Assembly (NCBI GenBank): GCA_040393065.1
Contig: JBEBUW010000014.1
Span: 1 to 64,000, forward strand
Direction: 5' to 3'
Origin: JACCWM01 sp040393065
GTDB taxonomy: Bacteria; Myxococcota_A; Bradymonadia; Bradymonadales; Bradymonadaceae
Length of the DNA: 64,000 nt
The notes under the pieces: generated by a model
What the model was told of the DNA's origin: nothing
Databases searched by the model: none
What the model saw: the letters and a program-made list of their open reading frames with translations, nothing else
Shown here: positions 17,177 through 26,340 of the stretch, piece after piece
How positions within the stretch are numbered: the stretch's first letter is position 1
Layout of the letters: every line of letters begins with the position of its first letter
Position numbers and translations under genes: made by a program

Positions 17177-17781
17177 TGCGTGATCTCCGGGCGCAGGGAT
17201 TGGTTGATGGAAGTTACTTCCGGGCTCTTCTTGGAGTTTTCGGCGTCGGCTGTTTCGGAGTTTCTGGCTGCACGATGGCCGCAGCGCGCGCAGAAGATGT
17301 CTTCGGGACGCAGTGGTTTATCGCAGCTCTCGCAGGTAAGTTCCGAAGCGTGCGCTGGAGTCGATGCATCGAGATGATTTTCGGCAGGCGTCGATATATC
17401 GGCTGCCTCTGGTGGGAGAGCCTTCTCATGGTTCGAGTTCAGCCGTCGGGTAAGCTCTTCGTTGATGCTTTGCTCCCAGGTGCGCCCACCGTGGATGGCG
17501 TCGAGGCGACGCATGATTCCGACGGCTTGTCGCTCGTAGGACTTTTTGAAGCGATTGTAGTCGTCTTCGGCGATTTTGTTGGTTTGCCAGTCGTATTCGA
17601 TTTCGCGCAAGCTTTGTACGAGTGCCGTTTTGCGCGCGACGAGTAATTCGATGCTGCGTAGTTCGTCGTCGAGTAGTTCGGTACGCAATTGTGCTTCGCG
17701 CGAGCCTAGAAAGGGCTCGGCGGCCTTGTAGATAACGAACAACGTGAAGACCAGGGTGATGATAACGAACAACAATGTCAT
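17173..17781 (-). CDS. CcmI-like membrane protein with C-terminal zinc ribbon
   Basis: A 202-aa protein with an N-terminal membrane helix (about 2-20), then a charged helical hairpin (about 30-95) containing LREIEYDWQTNKIAEDDYNR, which resembles the CcmI N-terminal module. The C-terminal part carries a double CxxC zinc ribbon (CESCDKPLRPEDIFCARC, about 151-168). It is not CcmH: there is no LRCxxC thioreductase motif. It overlaps both ccmF and the 434-aa gene by 4 bases. The sequence suggests a structural rather than redox role. Confidence 0.65.
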   Translation of the reverse strand: MTLLFVIITLVFTLFVIYKAAEPFLGSREAQLRTELLDDELRSIELLVARKTALVQSLREIEYDWQTNKIAEDDYNRFKKSYERQAVGIMRRLDAIHGGRTWEQSINEELTRRLNSNHEKALPPEAADISTPAENHLDASTPAHASELTCESCDKPLRPEDIFCARCGHRAARNSETADAENSKKSPEVTSINQSLRPEITQ

Positions 17782-20000
17782 GATGCTTCCTGGGGTACGT
17801 CCAGAGTGAGGTCATCCTGAAGCAACGGTGTGCCGGGGGATGGCGTAGAGAGCGTACTGGTGTCTTGCACGATGCGCTCAAAACGAAGTGAAGATCCCCA
17901 GGAGGTTTCTGATTCCACGGTCCAGACGATCAGGGGGACGAAGCAAAGTAAAACGGCGGCTCCAAATGCAGTAGCGCGGCCAAAAAAGGAGGGCGAAAGT
18001 CGGAGTTTGTCCAGAGAATCGCGGGTTGGCCACAGACAGATGAGCGTTCCGATGACGAGCGTGACTCCACCGAGCCAGAACCACCAGGTAAAGGGGCTGA
18101 TGAAGACTTTGAAGGCTGCGGTATTGCCGTTGGGTTCGTAGTTTACGAGTGCAACGTAGACGTCTTCCAGCGGGGTTGAGCGGATGTCAATTTCGCTGGT
18201 GGGCATCTGTGGACTGGCGTGGAAAATTGCTTTTCCGGGATGCAGATTGTATCGGAATTGACCTTTTTGTTGGACGGGAACCTGAGCCATAACCAGGATT
18301 TTTTCGCGGTCATTGCGCTCGGTCAGTCCATCATAGGTGAGAGTAAAGTCACCAATGGTGATGGATTCTCCGCGTTTCAGGGAAACGTCTTTCTCGATTT
18401 TCAGAGCGTTTCCGGAGAAAGCCAGAAAACAAAAGACGATGCCCAGGTGAACGATGTAACCGCCGTAGCGTCGTTTTTGTTTGATACAAAGTTCGATTAC
18501 AGCGGTGATGATGGATTCGCCGTGCATTTTGCGGCGTGCACGGATGCCGCGGTAGAATTCCTGGACGATGGTCGCAGTGACAAAGATGCACAGGGCGACG
18601 GCTGTAATTGCATAGCCGGCGCTTGTGGAGTCCGGATTTACGCCAAGATGTACGCCGCGCAGGTTCCAGTAGGCAGCGATGGATACTGGCGTGAGCACGA
18701 CCATCGCGAGGATTGGCGTGATGAAGTTATTGTTGAAGTTTTTCCAGGAGGCGCGGCGCCAGGAAATGATCGTGCCGACGCCCATCAAAAGCATGAGCAG
18801 CAGTCCCAGCGGGATCATCCATTTGTCGAACCAGGGCGGTCCCATGGCGATTTCCTGACCGGTGAATCCTTCTTTGATTTTCGGCCAGAGTGTTCCGAAG
18901 AGAACGACGCCGGTCATGCTTAAGAACAGCCAATTGTTAAAGATAAAGGTAGCTTCTCGGCTCACCGGGCTGTCGAGGCGTTGTTCCGCGAACATATCTT
19001 TCCAGCGCCACAAAAACAGGGCCGTGCTGGAGATGGCGAGTGTGAGCAGCAGCGTGAGGAAGAATGGGCCGATATCGCTCTGGGCGAAGCTGTGGACGGA
19101 TTCAATCAGGCCGCTGCGTGTGATGTAGGTGCCGAAAAGCGTGAGCAAAAAGGTGCCGATCATCAGCCCGACGTTCCAGCGTTTGAGCATACCGCGGCGC
19201 TCTTGAATCATGAGCGAGTGGATCAGTGCGGTTGCTGTCAGCCAGGGCAAAAAGGATGCGTTTTCGACCGGGTCCCATGCCCAGTAACCGCCCCAGCCGA
19301 GTTCTTCATAGGCCCACATGCCGCCGAGGATGTTGCCGATGGAGAGAAAGAGCCAGGGGAGCAGGATCCATTTCCGGGCGGCTTCTACCCAGGCATTGGA
19401 GAAGTTTCCGGTGATGAGTGCGGCAATAGCAAAGGCAAAAGGAATGGTCATGGAGGCCATTCCGGTCAGCAGGGCCGGCGGGTGCAAGACCATTTTCGGG
19501 GTCTGGAGCAGTGGGTTGAGCCCTTTACCGACCGTGGGATCGTCGATGATTGTGAACGCTTCAAAGGGGTTGGAGCCAAAGGTCAAAATGATCAGAAGAC
19601 CGGCTGTTACGGTCAGGCTGACCATGATGACCCAGGGCATAAAGTCCTGGTAGGAATTGCGGTTGATATAGACGCAAAGCGCTGTGAATAGCGTGACTTT
19701 CAGGACCCAGAAAAGCAGACTGCCGGCTTGTCCGCCCCAGAAGGAGCCCATGATATAAAAGATGGGCATGGTCTGGTCGGAGAAGTTCGCAACATATTGC
19801 AGGCTGAAATCATGCGTGACCAGGGCGTGCAAGAGCACAGCGGAAGCCGTGCTGACCGCACCAAAAACGGTGTAGGATGCAAAGCGGCTGGCCAGGATAA
19901 AGCGTTTTGAGCCGGTTTTGCCGGCAATAAAACTAAGTGCAATCCCGACGATCGATGCATACAGGGCAAGATAGATCGCAAAAAGCCCGATCCAATTCAT
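17778..20000 (-). CDS. ccmF: Cytochrome c heme lyase subunit CcmF
   Basis: A 740-aa polytopic membrane protein of the heme-handling superfamily, which transfers heme from CcmE to apocytochrome c. The Trp-rich heme-handling motif WGGYWAWDPVEN is near residue 236, and conserved His-containing loops flank it (LQTPKMVLHPPALLTGM and ATALIHSLM). About fifteen hydrophobic helices are visible and a periplasmic beta domain lies near 520-620. It is 21 bp downstream of ccmE and overlaps the CcmI-like gene by 4 bases. Normal length for CcmF or slightly longer. Confidence 0.95.
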   Translation of the reverse strand: MNWIGLFAIYLALYASIVGIALSFIAGKTGSKRFILASRFASYTVFGAVSTASAVLLHALVTHDFSLQYVANFSDQTMPIFYIMGSFWGGQAGSLLFWVLKVTLFTALCVYINRNSYQDFMPWVIMVSLTVTAGLLIILTFGSNPFEAFTIIDDPTVGKGLNPLLQTPKMVLHPPALLTGMASMTIPFAFAIAALITGNFSNAWVEAARKWILLPWLFLSIGNILGGMWAYEELGWGGYWAWDPVENASFLPWLTATALIHSLMIQERRGMLKRWNVGLMIGTFLLTLFGTYITRSGLIESVHSFAQSDIGPFFLTLLLTLAISSTALFLWRWKDMFAEQRLDSPVSREATFIFNNWLFLSMTGVVLFGTLWPKIKEGFTGQEIAMGPPWFDKWMIPLGLLLMLLMGVGTIISWRRASWKNFNNNFITPILAMVVLTPVSIAAYWNLRGVHLGVNPDSTSAGYAITAVALCIFVTATIVQEFYRGIRARRKMHGESIITAVIELCIKQKRRYGGYIVHLGIVFCFLAFSGNALKIEKDVSLKRGESITIGDFTLTYDGLTERNDREKILVMAQVPVQQKGQFRYNLHPGKAIFHASPQMPTSEIDIRSTPLEDVYVALVNYEPNGNTAAFKVFISPFTWWFWLGGVTLVIGTLICLWPTRDSLDKLRLSPSFFGRATAFGAAVLLCFVPLIVWTVESETSWGSSLRFERIVQDTSTLSTPSPGTPLLQDDLTLDVPQEAS

Positions 20001-20021
20001 GAGGTAACCTTGGGTAAGGGA

Positions 20022-20546
20022 TTAGAGCGAAGCCTGCGGGTCCAGCGCAGTGGGCGGCTGGCCTTCATAGCGGCTCGGGCATTTGACGAGAATTTCGTCA
20101 GCATGCAGTGTTCCATTGTCATCAAGTTTGCCATGGGCAACGACTTCGACGCCTTCCTGGAAGGTATCGGGCAAAGCCTTGGCATAAACAACTGGCATGG
20201 AAACGCCTTGCTCAGAAATGCGGAAGTTGTGGCCTAGCTGGCCCGCCGTTCCGTCGATCGTGCCGGTTTCAACGACGCCTTTGATTCGGACGTGTTTGCC
20301 GTAGATGTTGTCGCCTTTTTCTACGGCCTGATCGACGCTGTAAAAGTATGTTTCGGCCTCCAGGCCATCGAGAACAATGAAGGCGATGGCAGCGAAAGCA
20401 ACCAGAATACCAATCAACATACCCCAGTTTGTACCGGTTCGTTCAGGTGCTCTGGTCGGGGTGTCTTCCCCGTCATCATAAAGATCGTCATCAAGCGAGG
20501 CGAGTCGCTGGCGGCGTGCTTCAAGTTCTTTCTGGGCATCTGTCAT
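20022..20546 (-). CDS. ccmE: Heme chaperone CcmE of the CxxxY type
   Basis: A periplasmic, membrane-anchored heme chaperone, 174 aa from the chosen ATG; a GTG at 20558 would add four residues. A charged cytoplasmic head precedes a membrane helix (about 40-60) and an OB-fold beta barrel (about 65-155; VRIKGVVETGTI, MPVVYAKALPDTF). The classic heme-binding motif HxxxY is replaced by CPSRY, with Cys at about residue 156 and Tyr at about 160. This CxxxY form is known from Desulfovibrio-type and archaeal systems that lack CcmH. First gene of the minus-strand ccm operon. Confidence 0.93.
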   Translation of the reverse strand: MTDAQKELEARRQRLASLDDDLYDDGEDTPTRAPERTGTNWGMLIGILVAFAAIAFIVLDGLEAETYFYSVDQAVEKGDNIYGKHVRIKGVVETGTIDGTAGQLGHNFRISEQGVSMPVVYAKALPDTFQEGVEVVAHGKLDDNGTLHADEILVKCPSRYEGQPPTALDPQASL

Positions 20547-20656
20547 CGTTAACCGCACATGTTAGAAGGGCAATTCAGGTATTTGCATCGAGAAAACCGA
20601 GGGACGCGAGCATGGTAACCATGCTGCGCAGGTGAATCATTCCCGGTTGTTCTTTG

Positions 20657-20681
20657 CCGGGTAGTCATTTGAGCTACCCGG
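20657..20681. other. Perfect inverted repeat without clear T tract
   Basis: CCGGGTAG at 20657-20664 pairs with CTACCCGG at 20674-20681 around a 9-base loop. It lies in the gap downstream of the 297-aa lipoprotein gene and upstream of ccmE. Neither side has a T run, so it is at best a weak terminator or a regulatory site. Confidence 0.4.
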
Positions 20682-20839
20682 TTCTGATGGCCCGATTCAT
20701 CCAATTGGTTCTTTATGGCGGGTGTTTGTCCACTCGCCAGGCTATTTTCAAAGAAGTACGTAACCTAAAGCGCGATTGGGGACAAGTTGAGGGGACCGTA
20801 GTTTTACGTGGCAAATTGCCACAGAAAAACGCGCGGTGT

Positions 20840-21733
20840 TTACCAGAGATCGATGACGGAGGATTTGGGCTCGGCCTTCTTCGCGGGAGCTTTTTTGGGC
20901 GTCGATTTCGTCGTGGCTTTGGGCCTGCTTGGTGTGGAGCGCTTATTGGTGCGTGAGGTGGTTGCCTTTTTCACGGGAGCCGCGGTTCGCTGGGCGTGAT
21001 GATGAATCAGATCCGTAAAACTTTCTTCGATGACAAATACCGTGTTGTCGAGTCCGAGATTGAGCTCGAAGGAGGGTTGTTTGGGATCGAAGACGACATA
21101 ATCTTCGCTGTCTTTGTCGAAGACCGGGGTGTCCACGGTAACGACGGATTTGGTGCCGATGATGCCTTCAAATGCGAAATGCGCTTTGCCGTCTTGATCG
21201 GTTCGGGCAATTTCTTTGCCATCGAGTTTGAGCGGCAAGTTGGCGCAGGCGTCTTCCTGGAGTGATTCGTCGCAGTTGAGTTGTACCCAGGTGAGGTAGG
21301 AGTTTTTCAGCGAGTGAACGGTCGTGCGCAGGGTCAGTGGGATGCCGACAAAATTTCCGTCCACGCCTTGTCGGACGGTGAGAGTGTCCTGCAAGATCTG
21401 GTCACTGGTGAAGCGGTATCCACTGAGGTTTCCGGCGCTGATTTCGATCGGCGTATTGGGCTTTTCGATAATTCGCGCGGCGAAGGTGCCGTTTTTATCG
21501 GTATATCCGACGACCTGTCCATCAACGAGAACGGGGACTTTGGCGACCGGGGCGTCATTTTGATCGTAGACGTAGACTTCGAGTCCGAAATCAATTTCCG
21601 AAGGGCCGCTCGGTGGCGGAGGATCGCCGCAGGCATTTATCATGCATGCACTGAGAGCCAGGAGGGCGGTAAGCAGTCCGGTTTGATAGATGGAGCGATG
21701 AAACTGCGTGGGTCGGCGACTTTCGGTTTTCAT
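20840..21733 (-). CDS. Lipoprotein with Ig-like/carboxypeptidase-regulatory domain and Lys-rich tail
   Basis: A 297-aa secreted lipoprotein: the signal segment ends LSAC (Cys30), with a second Cys at 35. Residues about 48-115 form a beta-sandwich of the carboxypeptidase-regulatory type (DQNDAPVAKVPVLVDGQ, YTDKNGTF). A second similar module lies at about 140-215 with a Cys pair (Cys154, Cys162 region). The last 50 residues are Lys/Pro/Thr-rich, like histone- or PRP-type tails, and could bind nucleic acid or cell-surface polyanions. It is preceded by the pseudokinase gene 62 bp upstream on the same strand, so they may be co-transcribed. Function unknown. Confidence 0.65.
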   Translation of the reverse strand: MKTESRRPTQFHRSIYQTGLLTALLALSACMINACGDPPPPSGPSEIDFGLEVYVYDQNDAPVAKVPVLVDGQVVGYTDKNGTFAARIIEKPNTPIEISAGNLSGYRFTSDQILQDTLTVRQGVDGNFVGIPLTLRTTVHSLKNSYLTWVQLNCDESLQEDACANLPLKLDGKEIARTDQDGKAHFAFEGIIGTKSVVTVDTPVFDKDSEDYVVFDPKQPSFELNLGLDNTVFVIEESFTDLIHHHAQRTAAPVKKATTSRTNKRSTPSRPKATTKSTPKKAPAKKAEPKSSVIDLW

Positions 21734-21795
21734 GTGGATCTCCAGAAAAGCAAGCGAAGCAAGGGATACAGCAAGGTCAAGAGAGCAAAGAAAGA

Positions 21796-23943
21796 TTAGT
21801 TATTCGCAGTCTGGCGTCGCGCTACACGTTCCACCTTGGCGTGGGTGACGTTTTCGAAGAAATCCAGGGCCCTGGCATCGGGATCAACCATTTTCAGGGT
21901 GCGGTAATTGCGGCGACTGCTGCCGATTCGACCCTCGAGGACTTCGGATTCTACGCTGTTGCGCAGCGTGCTCATAAACTCTTTAACGATGGCCTTGCTG
22001 TAAAGATCTTCGAGAATTGCAGTGTTTTCGCTGTTGTTCTCGTCATCGAGAAGAATGGCTTCGGTAATGGCTTCGAGTGCTTCTCGGTAGGTTGGCAGAA
22101 TACGGGAATCTGGCATGCGCCGGGCTTCTTCGATGAGAGTTTTGGCGCGCTGGCGTAGTTCTGCAGCTTTTTCGGGTGATTTGGTTCGTTGCTGACTGTT
22201 GTCGGCTGGCGGATTGAGTTTGAGGCTCGTGGTGATGGAAAGTCGCGGATCTTCTTTGACAGGAGGTAACTGCGCGGCCGGGTTGGCTGCTGCAGGTGCA
22301 GGTTGTGCGTCGGAATTTGGATTGGCTCCGTCTTGTCGATTGATGCCGGCAGCAGAGTCGGCCAGTGCGGCGGCTTCCTGCGCTCTTCGCGCGCTTTGCT
22401 CTTCCTGTAATTTGCGGCGTGCTTCTTCTTCGGCGAGTTGAGCTTGCTGTGCTTGATGTTGAGCACGTGCTTGTTTGGCGGCTTCTTCGCTTTGCCAGTA
22501 CATCAATCCGCCGAAGATCAGAAGCAGGGCTGCTGCAACGGCGCCGACTTTTTTGATGTCGAGATTTTTGAGGTCCAGCCCGGGTTTGGTGGCGAGGGAT
22601 GCTGCAAATTCTTCGGCCGTTTGTGGGCGCTCGGCGGGATTGTTGGACAGAGCTTTGGTGAGAGGAGCTTGCAGGGATTTGTCGAGCGCCTGAACGCGAT
22701 TGAGTTGCAGGGGAAGGCCGGTGAGCGCGGCGACGGCTACGGCGGCAAGGCTATAGATGTCGGTTGCCGGGCTGAGCTGGCGTTGCTCGAGTGGGCGGTG
22801 CATTTCCTGCGGGCCGAAGTCGCCGAGATTGCCGCGTTCTTCAAAGCGCAGCATGTCAAAGGGTTCCACGCGGACGGAGCCGTCGGGCTGAATCCAGAGC
22901 GCGTCGGTGGTGAGGTTCGCGTAGGCGAGTTGTTGGGAGTGTGCCGTAGCCAAAACGCTGGCTGTTGCGAGGATCCAGGGCAAGACGGTTTCTTTGGGCA
23001 GCGGGCCCTGTTCCTGGAGTACAGCGGTGAGGCGTGCGCCGCCGGGGTGATCGAGCTCAACCCAGAGTCCGGTGTTGGTGGCGAGCATGCCGTTCATGCC
23101 GATGAGATTCGGGTGTTTGAGGGCGTTGAGCTGGGCGATGCGTTGACGCAGGGGCGTGCTCATTTCGTGGGCCGGCCCCTGCCAGACACGTTTGAGGATG
23201 ACGCCCTGACCGAGTGCATTGTTGGCAAAGATCAGGGTGACGTCTCCGTTCTGGATGGAGCCCGGGCCGTAGTGATAGGCCTGGCGCAAGATCGGATCGT
23301 TTTCGATATCGTCGCCCATGGCGGCGCCGCCGACAGCACCGGCCGAGTAGCTTTCGCTTCCGGCCATCAGCGAGGCGACGTCAACAAACTGGGTGTTGCC
23401 GTCGTAGCCGGCGGCTTGTTGTTCGGGCGTAAAATAGGCGGCTTCGTTGGCGAAGTCGTTGAGGTTTACGAACTGGGTGTGTCCTTCGTCATCGTCGGCG
23501 CCGAAATCTCCGCCGGAGGCTGGCGGCGCGTAGGCTGGTGCCGCGCCGTAGCCGGAGTTGGCAGGCTGTGAGCTAGCGGGCGGCGTGTAGGTTGGTGCCG
23601 CGCCGTAGCCGGAGTTGGCAGGCTGTGAGCTTGCGGGCGGCGTGTAGGAGGGCGCGCTTGAGTAGGGCTCGGAGCCGTAGCCGGACTGGGGGGATTGTCC
23701 GGGAGAATAACCCGTGGGGATTTCGAACAGGGCCGTGGCTTCATCGGCAAAGGAATTGTTCGAACTCATGTTTGGAGGCGGCGCAAACGAAGGTGCGGCC
23801 TGAGAAACCTTGGACTCCAGCGCGTGGAGGTCGACGAGTTGGGTATTATCATCGCCAAAGTCGTCATCATCGCTCTGTTGTTGGCGCTGATTATGCTTGT
23901 CGATCAGGCTTCGGCGAGCTTGTTTGAAACGATCATCGGACAT
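21796..23943 (-). CDS. Membrane pseudokinase (degenerate Ser/Thr kinase-like)
   Basis: A 715-aa protein. The first 200 residues are low complexity, with repeats of the type YTPPASSQPANSGYGAAP. A protein-kinase fold follows (about 215-445). The ATP-contact Lys survives (GVILKRVW), and TDIYSLA matches the F-helix Asp region. However, the catalytic HRDxKxxN loop reads YANLTTDAL and DFG reads EPFD, so it should not phosphorylate. A membrane helix (about 465-482) is followed by a coiled-coil, Ala/Gln-rich region and a helical C-terminal domain (about 590-715). It sits between a lipoprotein and an orphan CpaF ATPase. A scaffold for FHA signalling is inference. Confidence 0.75.
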   Translation of the reverse strand: MSDDRFKQARRSLIDKHNQRQQQSDDDDFGDDNTQLVDLHALESKVSQAAPSFAPPPNMSSNNSFADEATALFEIPTGYSPGQSPQSGYGSEPYSSAPSYTPPASSQPANSGYGAAPTYTPPASSQPANSGYGAAPAYAPPASGGDFGADDDEGHTQFVNLNDFANEAAYFTPEQQAAGYDGNTQFVDVASLMAGSESYSAGAVGGAAMGDDIENDPILRQAYHYGPGSIQNGDVTLIFANNALGQGVILKRVWQGPAHEMSTPLRQRIAQLNALKHPNLIGMNGMLATNTGLWVELDHPGGARLTAVLQEQGPLPKETVLPWILATASVLATAHSQQLAYANLTTDALWIQPDGSVRVEPFDMLRFEERGNLGDFGPQEMHRPLEQRQLSPATDIYSLAAVAVAALTGLPLQLNRVQALDKSLQAPLTKALSNNPAERPQTAEEFAASLATKPGLDLKNLDIKKVGAVAAALLLIFGGLMYWQSEEAAKQARAQHQAQQAQLAEEEARRKLQEEQSARRAQEAAALADSAAGINRQDGANPNSDAQPAPAAANPAAQLPPVKEDPRLSITTSLKLNPPADNSQQRTKSPEKAAELRQRAKTLIEEARRMPDSRILPTYREALEAITEAILLDDENNSENTAILEDLYSKAIVKEFMSTLRNSVESEVLEGRIGSSRRNYRTLKMVDPDARALDFFENVTHAKVERVARRQTANN

Positions 23944-24058
23944 GATGGGAAAACACTCTGCTGGAGGAAAATGTCATGGGTTTGGTCGAAAAATTGCTAA
24001 ACCCGGCAGGATTTTATGGGGTCAGAACCCTGTAAAAGTCTAGAAAAATGTTTGCGGG

Positions 24059-25174
24059 TTATTTGGGCGGAGTAAACCAGTTTTCGTCGATAGGAATCCC
24101 GCGTTCGTAGACTTCGGGCAAAAACGAGGGTTTGTTGCCGGTTGGTTCGAGCTGGCCGAGTACTTTGCCGCTGGGATCTGTACCACGATGTTTGAATACA
24201 AATAGGGGGTTGATTTTGTATTCACCGTTGGCGTCCAGTCCGAGGACTTCGCTGATATGGGTGAGTTTACGGGAACCGTCGTTAAAACGACTGGTCTGGA
24301 CGATGACCTGGATAGCGGATGCGACCTGGCTGCGCAGGGCCATGAGCGGCATGGCGACTTCGTTCATCATGGCCATGGTTTCCAGACGACGCAAGGTATC
24401 GGCCGGGTAGGTGGCGTGGGTGGTGGACATGGTTCCACCGTGGCCGGAGGTCATGGCCTGGAGCAGGGTGAGGGCTTCGCCGCCGCGGATCTCACCGATG
24501 ACGATGCGGTCGGGACGCAGACGCATGGCGGAGTGGAAGAGGTCACCGATTTCGACTTTGCCGCGGCCTTTGGAGTCGGGGCCTCGTGCTTCCAGCATGA
24601 CGACGTGTGGCTGCTGAAGCTGCAACTCGGTGGAGTCCTCGATGACGATGATGCGGTCGTCCGGGCTGATGAGCAGGGAGATGACGTTGAGCAGCGAGGT
24701 TTTTCCGCTACCGGTACCGCCGGCGACAATGATGTTGCGTTCGATTTTTACGCAGATGTCGATAAATTTGGCGGCTTCGGGGCTGACGCTGCCAAAGCTG
24801 ATGAGATCATCGATGGTGAGCGCGAATTTACCGAAGCGTCGGATGGCGACGGAGACGCCGTTTCGGGCGCAGGGAGGCAGAACGACGTGAACGCGGCTGC
24901 CGTCGGGCAGGCGTGCATCCATGCGGGGATTGAGTTCGTTGATCGTTTTGCCGACGAACTGGGCGATGTTTTTTACGCCGCCCATCAAATCGTCTTCGGT
25001 GTCGAAGCGGGCGTCGGTTTTGTACAGCTTTCCTTTTACCTCGATCCAGATGTCATCCGGGCCGTTGATCATGATCTCGCTGACTTTTTCGTCATCGAGA
25101 TAGGGCAGGACACATTTGAAGTAGCGCCGGATGGATTGATCGAAAATTTGTCTTGGAATTGTGTTTGTGGACAC
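24059..25174 (-). CDS. Second CpaF/TadA-type secretion ATPase (stand-alone)
   Basis: A 371-aa secretion ATPase of the CpaF/VirB11 superfamily. Walker A GGTGSGKTS lies near residue 148, then IEDSTELQLQQPH, MRLRPDRIVIGEIRGGEA (Walker B region) and MSTTHA (His box). Unlike the first copy it has no FHA domain, and no secretin or F-domain platform genes adjoin it. It may serve the Tad cluster about 10 kb away as an alternate motor, or act on another platform. The upstream 400 bp are non-coding and it is transcribed divergently from ccmC. Confidence 0.9.
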   Translation of the reverse strand: MSTNTIPRQIFDQSIRRYFKCVLPYLDDEKVSEIMINGPDDIWIEVKGKLYKTDARFDTEDDLMGGVKNIAQFVGKTINELNPRMDARLPDGSRVHVVLPPCARNGVSVAIRRFGKFALTIDDLISFGSVSPEAAKFIDICVKIERNIIVAGGTGSGKTSLLNVISLLISPDDRIIVIEDSTELQLQQPHVVMLEARGPDSKGRGKVEIGDLFHSAMRLRPDRIVIGEIRGGEALTLLQAMTSGHGGTMSTTHATYPADTLRRLETMAMMNEVAMPLMALRSQVASAIQVIVQTSRFNDGSRKLTHISEVLGLDANGEYKINPLFVFKHRGTDPSGKVLGQLEPTGNKPSFLPEVYERGIPIDENWFTPPK

Positions 25175-25583
25175 TGCGTATTACTCGCGCTGAAAAAGCA
25201 GAACGAAGGTTGTGGACTCTGTAAAAAATCAGGGAGCAAGGGCTCGCTTTGCGGGTATCGTACACCCATTTGCGTTATGCGCCACTATACATGAGGCATA
25301 AAAAGCACGTCAATCAGGCATCCGGCAGGGTTCGTGCAGGCTGGTCGGGGCGAAGCAATTCTGTAAAACCTCTGGTGCGATGGAATTTTCATCGATGAAA
25401 AGTAGCTCTAGCAGGAACTTCGCGGCGGGCGCTGTTTTCTATACAGAATCTGCGCAGATATGCTAAGCGAGGGCGGTCTTTCGTTTTGCTCGGGTCGGTT
25501 GTGAGCGGAGTGGGGCGGAAGAGTCGATCGATTAATTGGCTGAGTTTTGAGCCGTTACGGCCTGTGAAAGTGGTAGTTTTGTC
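25175..25583. other. Non-coding divergent intergenic region
   Basis: 409 bp between the divergent starts of the orphan CpaF ATPase (minus) and ccmC (plus). It should hold promoters for both. An AT-rich stretch TATACATGAGGCATAAAAAG at 25286-25305 could contribute a -10-like element, but I cannot assign promoter boxes with confidence. No convincing gene was seen. Confidence 0.5.
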
Positions 25584-26291
25584 ATGATGCGAATCTTCGA
25601 TGAGAAGTTTTTTCCGATCCTCGTGGTGCTGACGGCGGCGGCCGTGCTGGCGTCGCTGGGGCTGATCTTTTTTCATGCTCCGATCGAACTGACGATGGGG
25701 ATCGTGCAGAAAATTTTCTACGTGCACGTGCCTTCGGCGATGGCGGCGTATGCCGGGTTTACGTTGGCATCGGTGTGTAGCCTTTTGTATTTGATTCGGC
25801 CGAATCGCTACTGGGATATGGCGGCCGTGGCGGGTGCCGAGGTCGGGTTGTTGTTTTGTCTGTATGTGTTGATTTCGGGTCCGCTGTGGGCGTTCAAAGC
25901 CTGGGGGAAGGCGTGGACGTGGGATCCGCAACTGACGGCAACGTTTGTGTTGTTTTTGTTGTACGGTGGCTATGTGATGTTGCGCAGTTTTACGCGTGCG
26001 GACGATCGGATGCGTAAGCTGGCGGCGGTGCTGGCGGTGTTTGCTTTCATCGATATTCCGATCATCCATTACTCGGTGCGGATGTGGGGTGGCCTGCATC
26101 CGGTGATCGAGCGCGAGGGCGGTGGTGGTCTGGCACCGGCGATGAAGCTGACTTTTAGCGTCAGTATGTTTGCCTTTGTATTGTTGTTTGCGGTGATGGT
26201 CTGGATGCGTTTTCGCGTGCGCTGGAAGGAGTACGAGCTCGATTTGCTGTATCTGGAAGTCGAAGATCTGGCGCGTACGCGTGAAGGTTAA
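25584..26291 (+). CDS. ccmC: Heme handling protein CcmC
   Basis: A 235-aa membrane protein that loads heme onto CcmE. Six helices are visible. The periplasmic Trp-rich motif is WGKAWTWDPQLT near residue 111, and flanking conserved His residues appear in FYVHVPSA and IIHYSVRMW. The start is a double ATG. It is followed after 49 bp by the ccmD-like gene, making a separate ccmCD unit 5 kb from ccmEF-AB, which lies on the opposite strand. Confidence 0.94.
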   Translation: MMRIFDEKFFPILVVLTAAAVLASLGLIFFHAPIELTMGIVQKIFYVHVPSAMAAYAGFTLASVCSLLYLIRPNRYWDMAAVAGAEVGLLFCLYVLISGPLWAFKAWGKAWTWDPQLTATFVLFLLYGGYVMLRSFTRADDRMRKLAAVLAVFAFIDIPIIHYSVRMWGGLHPVIEREGGGGLAPAMKLTFSVSMFAFVLLFAVMVWMRFRVRWKEYELDLLYLEVEDLARTREG

Positions 26292-26340
26292 TTGTTACGA
26301 GCCGATAGCAAGCTCACGTTCATAGTAAGGTAAAAAAGTA

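Noticed and set aside
17173..17781. CcmH
   Set aside because: The CxxC pairs form a zinc ribbon in the C-terminal part; there is no LRCxxC motif near an N-terminal signal.
24257..25294. 345-codon plus-strand open frame over the orphan CpaF gene
   Set aside because: Antisense to a well-supported ATPase; the translation is Gly/Asp-rich with no motif.
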